DNA from: JAVBOF01 sp031550915
Lineage (GTDB): Bacteria; Bacillota; Clostridia; Christensenellales; MGBC116941
Length of the DNA: 20,527 nucleotides
Direction of reading: 5' to 3'
Assembly (NCBI GenBank): GCA_031550915.1
Contig: JAVBOF010000030.1
Span: 1 to 20,527 of the forward strand
Part shown: positions 15,830 through 20,527 of the stretch, piece after piece
Layout: each line of letters starts with the position of its first letter
Position numbering within the stretch: the first letter of the stretch is position 1
The notes under the pieces: model-generated
What the model was told of the DNA's origin: nothing
Seen by the model: the letters and a program-made list of their open reading frames with translations, nothing else
Databases searched by the model: none
Program-made: the position numbers and the translations under genes

Positions 15830-16452
15830 TATGCCCTCTTTTCCACGGCATCTACCGGACAAACTTTATAACAGTTCCCACAGTGAAGACAATGCTCCTG
15901 CACAATAAACGCGGGTGTTCTATTCAAATCAATACAGTTCTGTGGGCATTTAAAATAGCATTGTCCGCATCCGGTGCATTTATCCGTTATATAGTATCCT
16001 TCATTGATTTTCTTTCCCCCGCCGAATGAGAAGGCAGCCCGCTCAATGGGCTTTTTTGATAAATCAAACCATTCGCCTATGCCTTCATAAAGTTGAAATA
16101 CCGTCAAGGCAATCCGTGAAGCATCGTCTGGATAAATCGCATTCATATAGGGATTTTTATGAAACAATTGCGGCAGTCTGTCTGCACCTATCTCACGAAC
16201 CCTACCGCGTGCGCTTACTGCTACACAGGATAGGGTATCCTCGCCTTTCATGCCTGTCAGTGCCATATAGCCTGTGCTTTTCAACCGTTTATAAAAGCTC
16301 TTTCCTTTGGCAGTGAGGAAATACAGGCTATCATCGTCATGGTCCATCATATCGATGGCACAAGTGACGGGCAGGCCGTCATCATCAACCGTAGCAACGA
16401 CGGTGGAATGAATTTCGTTCATGATATACGCGAGGTAATGCTTTTCTTCCAT
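15829..16452 (-). CDS. Flavin-domain/2x[4Fe-4S] ferredoxin fusion protein (second copy)
   Basis: A 207-residue fusion. Residues 1-145 form a split-barrel domain of the pyridoxamine-phosphate-oxidase/flavin-reductase type (STVVATVDDDGLPVTCAIDMM, then LYFLTAKGKSFYKRL). Residues 155-205 are a bacterial-type ferredoxin with two clusters: Cys159, 162, 165, 169 and Cys188, 191, 194, 198, each followed by Pro. It probably binds FMN and passes electrons between the flavin and the clusters; substrate and partner are unknown. True pyridoxamine-phosphate oxidase activity is unlikely. AAGGA precedes the ATG. It starts the macrodomain-SirTM transcription unit, directly behind the 48-bp element at 16509-16556, and its stop is fused to the macrodomain start. 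Confidence 0.88.
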   Translation of the reverse strand: MEEKHYLAYIMNEIHSTVVATVDDDGLPVTCAIDMMDHDDDSLYFLTAKGKSFYKRLKSTGYMALTGMKGEDTLSCVAVSARGRVREIGADRLPQLFHKNPYMNAIYPDDASRIALTVFQLYEGIGEWFDLSKKPIERAAFSFGGGKKINEGYYITDKCTGCGQCYFKCPQNCIDLNRTPAFIVQEHCLHCGNCYKVCPVDAVEKRA

Positions 16453-16508
16453 ACGGTTTCCTTTCCGGGGATATTTCTAACATTAGGGTACGGCTATATC
16501 TCCATTCT

Positions 16509-16556
16509 GTAAAGTAGGCACAATATTGTGCGGTAGTATCCGCGTGGTAACTATTG
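16509..16556 (-). repeat. 48-bp palindrome-rich element, copy A
   Basis: Matches copy B (20461-20508) at 39 of 48 positions without gaps, in the same orientation relative to the gene it precedes. On the minus strand it starts with the last codon and stop of the first fusion gene (CAATAG), includes a perfect 14-bp palindrome GCACAATATTGTGC (16517-16530 region), and ends in TACTTTAC. It lies about 60 bases before the second fusion gene. Likely an operator or promoter-proximal control site. Confidence 0.8.
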
Positions 16557-17222
16557 GGCGTTTCTAAGTTCAATGGCATTCGCCGGGCATACCTGATAGC
16601 AGTTACCGCATTCATCGCAGCGTTCTCCGCAAATTTTATAAGGCGAACCCTCTGTAATGGCCTTGAATGAACAGGCTTCTTTACACGCTCCGCACTCAAT
16701 ACAGTTGTCGTTAATATGCAGCCCCGCATAGATGGGCTCTGCGCCACCATATGCAAAAGCGGTTCGCAGGACTTTGTGGTCGCGGCTCACCATAGCATAA
16801 TCAAAATCGTAAAGCTCTCCTCTTGCCTTGTATAGCACAAAAATTCTGGTATCAGGATATTTTTTAATATCATAAACAGCGACATTGAAATTCCGGTCGG
16901 TTTTTGCTTTTTCTTCCACCTCAGCCATCGTCAACTCCCGCACATCACCCGATATTCGGATGGCATAGCCTGGCACAAAATGAGGCAGATTGTTTTCATC
17001 ATGCTGTACCTTAGAGTCAGGGTACATACCACTAACCGCCAGTGTTTTGTGCTTGGTAAGCTGCTCATAAAACGGCTTTACCGTCATTGTCCGCAGATAA
17101 ATGCCCTCATTATCATAACCAAAGAAATGGGCAATCCGCGATTCTACGTCACGGCCGTTCCAGGTTGCAAATGCTAGGCAACCCACATTGTCAAAATATT
17201 CGTAAATCTCCCTTATTTGCAT
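16551..17222 (-). CDS. Flavin-domain/2x[4Fe-4S] ferredoxin fusion protein (first copy)
   Basis: A 223-residue fusion with the same architecture as its downstream neighbour but clearly diverged. The split-barrel flavin domain covers 1-160 (VGCLAFATWNGRDVESRIAH, then IYLRTMTVKPFYEQL). The ferredoxin part has Cys174, 177, 180, 184 and Cys202, 205, 208, 212. The first cluster ends in CS rather than the usual CP. It is probably a cytoplasmic FMN/iron-sulfur electron-transfer protein of unknown partner. GGGAG is 7 bases before the ATG, and the gene overlaps the ATP-grasp gene by 10 bases, so it belongs to the transporter/ligase unit. Copy A of the 48-bp element begins at its stop codon. Confidence 0.88.
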   Translation of the reverse strand: MQIREIYEYFDNVGCLAFATWNGRDVESRIAHFFGYDNEGIYLRTMTVKPFYEQLTKHKTLAVSGMYPDSKVQHDENNLPHFVPGYAIRISGDVRELTMAEVEEKAKTDRNFNVAVYDIKKYPDTRIFVLYKARGELYDFDYAMVSRDHKVLRTAFAYGGAEPIYAGLHINDNCIECGACKEACSFKAITEGSPYKICGERCDECGNCYQVCPANAIELRNAQ

Positions 17223-18091
17223 GATAATTCTCCCTTCAATTGCCTATATTTCTTAACCGCGTAGGCTGCGGTTTCTTTCATTAAATCAAAAGAGAATGTC
17301 TCTGTATTATCCTCCGAAGCATTGGATACGGAATTGATATCGATGATATAAAATCCACTTTCATTCTCGATAATATCCATGCTTCCGGTTTCAATTTCCA
17401 GCAAATCCATGGCGCGGACTGCCGTTTGCTTTATTTCATCGCGGCAATCCGCATACGGCGCATAGGTGGAACCCAAATGATAAGCGGACAATCCGTTTTC
17501 CGTGACACTGCGCTTAAGAATCAACCGGCAGGCATGGTCTATAATTTCGATTCTGGTTAAAAACCCGTAAGCAGGGCGGATATACTGCTCTGCAATGTAT
17601 TCAATGTGCGGCGCACTGCCCATACAGTCGCGGAGCTGGTCCTTATCATGGACGATAAACGTATAATTCGTCCGTCCGCCACAATCGGGCTTTACAATGC
17701 AAGGGTACTCAATGGCGGTGCTTTGCGTGATATTGGCGGGCGTAAAAACACCATACACCTTTGGTACCTGAAAGCCATGCCGGGCAAGCGTATTGGTAGA
17801 GTGCTCCTTGCTAATCTCGTAATAATGGGCATTAGCCGGATTGACCATGGGGATGTTATTCTGCTTGAGCAAATCAATGATGCCCGGCATCCTGTCCAAA
17901 GACTTTTGATGCCCCCGGAACACAGAACTGGCAAAAACCCGGCTGATAATTAGGTTACAGGCTAATATCGCTTCTTCATTGCCATCTTCCTGCAAATCAA
18001 AGAGTATGGCCTCGATGCCCATATTGTTTATGTTGTCGCATAGCGCGTAGCTGGACCATTCATGTGATTCATATAATATTCCGATACTCAT
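17213..18091 (-). CDS. ATP-grasp ligase (RimK/D-Ala-D-Ala-ligase-like)
   Basis: A 292-residue ATP-grasp enzyme. A small N-terminal pre-ATP-grasp domain (1-85) is followed by the NPANAHYYEISKEHSTNTL segment with Lys95, the ATP-binding strand CIVKPDCGG (Lys134), an IAEQYIRP hinge (166-173), and the metal-binding end GFYIIDINSVSN (Asp251, Asn253). Such enzymes activate a carboxylate as acyl-phosphate and couple it to an amine, often an amino acid or peptide; the acceptor here is unknown. The ATG at 18091 has GAGG 8 bases upstream. It follows the ABC ATPase after 19 bases and overlaps the first flavin/ferredoxin gene, so product formation may depend on the imported amino-acid-like compound (inference). 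Confidence 0.85.
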   Translation of the reverse strand: MSIGILYESHEWSSYALCDNINNMGIEAILFDLQEDGNEEAILACNLIISRVFASSVFRGHQKSLDRMPGIIDLLKQNNIPMVNPANAHYYEISKEHSTNTLARHGFQVPKVYGVFTPANITQSTAIEYPCIVKPDCGGRTNYTFIVHDKDQLRDCMGSAPHIEYIAEQYIRPAYGFLTRIEIIDHACRLILKRSVTENGLSAYHLGSTYAPYADCRDEIKQTAVRAMDLLEIETGSMDIIENESGFYIIDINSVSNASEDNTETFSFDLMKETAAYAVKKYRQLKGELSCK

Positions 18092-18110
18092 ATATCAATC
18101 CTCATTATTT

Positions 18111-18824
18111 CTATTTGGACTTATCCAAGAAGGTGGTAAGCTGTTCTGTCTGCGGACAATCCAATGCCTTGATATCCCCATACTCCACAATCCGTCCGTC
18201 ATCCATAAAGATAAAGAAGTCGGCGAACTTGCGTACAAACGCCATCTCATGCGTGACAAAGAAGAAATCAATGCCCATCTGTTTCAGCAGAGTAATGGCT
18301 TCCAGTACTTCATGCGTTAGGATAGGGTCCAGCGAAGCGGTGGGTTCGTCAAGCAACAACAGCTTGGGATTGGTTGATAAGGCGCGGGCGATGGCCGCGC
18401 GTTGCGCCTGACCACCCGATACATTTTTAGGCAGTTTGTTTGCCTGCTCGGTTAGCCGTAGCGCGGCAAGCAGTTCATCCGCTCTTTTTTCAGCCTGTTC
18501 TTGGGGCTGCTTTTTTATTTTGGACAGGATAAGCGTCATGTTTTCCTTCAAGGTCAAATGCGGGAACAGATTGTGCTTTTGGAATACAAAGCCCAGTTCT
18601 TCTTGATAGTCCCGGATACTTTGCTTGGTCAGCAACACATCATTCACACGGATGCTTCCGCTGTCCGCTGGTTCCATGCCGGATATCAACCGCAGCAGGG
18701 TTGACTTGCCACAGCCTGACGCGCCGATGATGGCGATGGCCTGCTTATCTTCCACTTGGATAGAAAGCCCATTCAAGATGGATTTATCATAACTTTTGGT
18801 TACATTGTCCAGTTCAAACCTCAT
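18111..18824 (-). CDS. Amino-acid-type ABC transporter ATPase
   Basis: A 237-residue ATPase of the polar-amino-acid importer group. Walker A GASGCGKST (34-42), Q-loop FVFQKHNLFP (Gln82), signature NVSGGQAQR (134-142), Walker B LLLLDEP (155-161) and switch His192 are all intact. The longer frame to 18896 lies inside the permease gene and is not used: AGGAGG sits 8 bases before the ATG at 18824, which overlaps the permease stop as ATGA. It energises the permease encoded just upstream. Confidence 0.96.
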   Translation of the reverse strand: MRFELDNVTKSYDKSILNGLSIQVEDKQAIAIIGASGCGKSTLLRLISGMEPADSGSIRVNDVLLTKQSIRDYQEELGFVFQKHNLFPHLTLKENMTLILSKIKKQPQEQAEKRADELLAALRLTEQANKLPKNVSGGQAQRAAIARALSTNPKLLLLDEPTASLDPILTHEVLEAITLLKQMGIDFFFVTHEMAFVRKFADFFIFMDDGRIVEYGDIKALDCPQTEQLTTFLDKSK

Positions 18825-19558
18825 ACCGCGAGCCTCCTGCCGATATACTGCGCCAGCATGGAAAGGGGGATAGTGATAATCAAGTAAGCAACCCACATAA
18901 TTAGATACCCCTCAACCGACGCCCAATTGCTCGCTGAGATTGCCGTAATGACATAGGATATTTCGGATATGGATACGATTTTTAACAGCGCCGAGCCCTT
19001 AATAATCGACGAAAGATTATTGATAAGGGATGGCATTAACGGGCGGATCATCTGCGGGAAAATGATGTACCGGTACTTTTGAACCGCGGTAAAGTGGTAT
19101 AGGTCCATCACAATGTATTGCTCTTCATCGATGATTTTGATGGCGCTGTCATAGGCGTTTGCCAGATATGGCGCCATATACAGGGTCATCGCAATGATGC
19201 CGAGCAGAAACTTATCGCCGATGCCCGCAAAATGCCCCAGCACATAAACCGCCAGGAAAATCATCACCAACAAAGGCGTCCCCATAACGATTTCTTTAAA
19301 GATCACGGCAATGGCCTTAATAAAAGGAACCTTGCTCTTTGCCATTTGATATAGGAAAAACCCAAGTATCATGCTAAAAAGGAGCGTCAGGATGCTGGAT
19401 AGCAGTGTATTCCATAATCCCTGTAACAATAGATTGCCGCTATCAAGAATCAGGTGGTACCGGGGGTTGTCGGTGACATTCATAAAGATGAACACCAACA
19501 ACCCTGCAAATAGACCGCCTGCCAGAATATATTGAATGGTCGCAGATAGTTTTTTCAT
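18821..19558 (-). CDS. Amino-acid-type ABC transporter permease
   Basis: A 245-residue permease with about five or six membrane helices (around 10-27, 42-70, 85-110, 115-135, 180-205, 215-235). The cytoplasmic EAA-like loop lies at about 150-190 (YHFTAVQKYRYIIFPQMIRP), the docking site for the ATPase. Family: binding-protein-dependent inner membrane component, HisM/GlnP type. It starts 4 bases after the binding-protein stop codon with only a weak ribosome site, so translation is probably coupled. Only one permease gene is present, implying a homodimer. Confidence 0.95.
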   Translation of the reverse strand: MKKLSATIQYILAGGLFAGLLVFIFMNVTDNPRYHLILDSGNLLLQGLWNTLLSSILTLLFSMILGFFLYQMAKSKVPFIKAIAVIFKEIVMGTPLLVMIFLAVYVLGHFAGIGDKFLLGIIAMTLYMAPYLANAYDSAIKIIDEEQYIVMDLYHFTAVQKYRYIIFPQMIRPLMPSLINNLSSIIKGSALLKIVSISEISYVITAISASNWASVEGYLIMWVAYLIITIPLSMLAQYIGRRLAV

Positions 19559-19562
19559 GGTT

Positions 19563-20387
19563 TTATTCCGGTTTGTTAATGATATAATTGAGCCCTAAAT
19601 TTTCATCCTGCAAGTATTCGCCAATGGCCTTATCGTACTTGGGCGCTAATTTGCTATATAAGCCATCTGCTTCATACATGGTCGCAATAAAGGCGTTTGC
19701 TTTTTCAAGCAGTTCGGTATTACCCTTTTTAACGGCCATTGCAGACTCGCTGACATCGGGGATGCCCCAATAAATCTGTGTGGTATCCGGGTAAGCGGTG
19801 TGGTCGCCGATAATGGTATTGGCACCCACCAGAATATCCGCCGTACCGTTATTGATTTCCATCAAGGCACTAGCGATCTCTGTCATTTCGTTTACTTGTA
19901 CGCCATAAGACTGTGGCACGGAAACAGATATGGTTCCCGCCAACCCTACCACGCGGGCACCTTTAGAAAACAGTTCTTCCGGTGTTGTATCTTCCGTTAT
20001 GTTGTTTTCCGCCGCCCAATCTTTATTGAGCAAAGCAAGTGTCCGGCCGTACAGGTATGGCGTGGAAAAATCCACTTTTTCCTTGCGCTCTTCTTTGATG
20101 GTCATATCGTTGATGACGATATCTGCTTCGCCGGTTTCAAGCGCTGTAATCAGCATGGAAAAATCTGTGTTAATAATTTCAACTTTACGCCCCAAATACT
20201 CACCGAATGCCTGGGCGATTTCTGCTTCCAGACCGGCAGGGTTCCCATCGTCATCCATATACGTGAACGGCGGAAATTTTAAGTCCATTGCGACTTTCAG
20301 TGATTCATTGTTCTTCGTGTTCCCACACCCGACAAACAGTGTCATCATCAATAAGCAAGCTAAAAGTAATACTAGAATTTTCTTCAA
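19563..20387 (-). CDS. Substrate-binding lipoprotein, family 3 (amino-acid type)
   Basis: A 274-residue solute-binding protein. A lipoprotein signal peptide with lipobox FVGC puts the lipidated cysteine at residue 21. The mature protein has the family 3 features FPPFTYMDDDGNPAGLEAEI (38-57) and DIVINDMTIKEERKEKVDFS. It captures a polar amino acid or similar small molecule outside the membrane for the permease. The exact ligand cannot be told. The start codon is TTG at 20387 with GGGAGG about 9 bases upstream. It heads the transporter/ligase unit, with a promoter at 20437-20465 and copy B of the 48-bp element upstream. Confidence 0.95.
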   Translation of the reverse strand: MKKILVLLLACLLMMTLFVGCGNTKNNESLKVAMDLKFPPFTYMDDDGNPAGLEAEIAQAFGEYLGRKVEIINTDFSMLITALETGEADIVINDMTIKEERKEKVDFSTPYLYGRTLALLNKDWAAENNITEDTTPEELFSKGARVVGLAGTISVSVPQSYGVQVNEMTEIASALMEINNGTADILVGANTIIGDHTAYPDTTQIYWGIPDVSESAMAVKKGNTELLEKANAFIATMYEADGLYSKLAPKYDKAIGEYLQDENLGLNYIINKPE

Positions 20388-20436
20388 TTTTTATGTCCTC
20401 CCCAATATACAATTGCAATTCATTGCTTCTGCATTT

Positions 20437-20465
20437 ATAATACGGATGTAATGCCACACAGTAAA
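20437..20465 (-). promoter_or_regulatory. Promoter of the transporter/ligase unit
   Basis: TTTACT at 20460-20465, a 17-bp spacer and TATTAT at 20437-20442 on the minus strand. The -35 is the end of the 48-bp element (TACTTTAC), so a protein bound to that element would contact or block polymerase. Confidence 0.65.
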
Positions 20466-20508
20466 GTAAGCACTTTATTGTGGTGTAGTTACCTCGAGGT
20501 AACTATTG
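20461..20508 (-). repeat. 48-bp palindrome-rich element, copy B
   Basis: The partner of copy A at 16509-16556 (39 of 48 identical). Here the perfect palindrome is GTTACCTCGAGGTAAC (16 bp), while the CACAATA...GTG half that is perfect in copy A is degenerate. Its end supplies the -35 of the binding-protein promoter. It begins with CAATAG, which in copy A is the end of a coding sequence. Confidence 0.8.
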
Positions 20509-20527
20509 TGTATTTAAGGCGCTATGG

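Noticed and set aside
15829..15862. Macrodomain gene starting at 15862
   Set aside because: The extra residues overlap the preceding gene's C-terminus and lack a ribosome site; ATG 15829 forms the TAATG junction with one.
18824..18896. ABC ATPase starting at 18896
   Set aside because: The extension lies within the permease reading region; AGGAGG before ATG 18824 and the usual family N-terminus support the shorter form.
20388..20436. Riboswitch or T-box in the leader of the binding-protein gene
   Set aside because: The leader after the predicted transcript start is only about 43 bases, with just a small GCAAT/ATTGC hairpin; too short for a known riboswitch class.
16509..20508. The paired 48-bp elements as ends of a transposon
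   Set aside because: They are in direct rather than inverted orientation, no transposase lies between them, and each sits where a promoter is expected.

Overview
The window looks like chromosomal DNA from a Clostridia-like Firmicute (Bacillota). The evidence is the housekeeping order yqfC-yqfD-phoH-(SIS)-pgpH-ybeY-cdd-era-yqzL-recO, the presence of the sporulation genes yqfC and yqfD, strong purine-rich ribosome binding sites, several TTG starts and CCA-encoding tRNA genes. Genus cannot be fixed from the sequence. Every protein gene is on the minus strand, so the map reads from high to low coordinates. The only plus-strand gene is a tRNA-Ser near 14 kb. No stretch longer than about 300 bases lacks a gene.

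Region 1 (1-2850) holds, in transcription order, a CAP/SCP-domain surface protein, tRNA-Arg(CCG), an AT-rich alpha/beta hydrolase, and a SAM methyltransferase that runs off the left edge. The hydrolase lies between two similar terminator-plus-promoter cassettes. Region 2 (2852-13763) is the conserved core: yqfC, yqfD, phoH, a GmhA-like SIS isomerase with its own promoter, pgpH, ybeY, cdd, era, the tiny yqzL, recO and ppdK. It covers envelope/sporulation functions, c-di-AMP turnover, ribosome maturation, DNA repair and pyruvate/PEP metabolism.

Region 3 (13870-14130) carries a plus-strand promoter, a truncated 5' half of a tRNA-Ser, a complete tRNA-Ser(CGA) and a terminator. The half and the full gene repeat with a 60-base period.

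Region 4 (14230-20527) is an accessory block that ends beside the tRNA-Ser. In transcription order it is: substrate-binding lipoprotein, permease and ATPase of an amino-acid-type ABC importer; a RimK/D-Ala-ligase-like ATP-grasp enzyme; two different flavin-domain/ferredoxin fusion proteins; a zinc-type macrodomain; and a class M sirtuin (SirTM). Known SirTM-macrodomain operons write and erase ADP-ribose on a lipoylated GcvH-like carrier. No GcvH-like or lipoate-ligase gene is visible here. The pair is instead embedded with uptake, ligase and redox genes. An 81% identical 48-bp palindrome-rich element precedes both the transporter gene and the second ferredoxin fusion, which suggests one regulator controls two transcription units. 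This is the most promising candidate for an undescribed system in the window.
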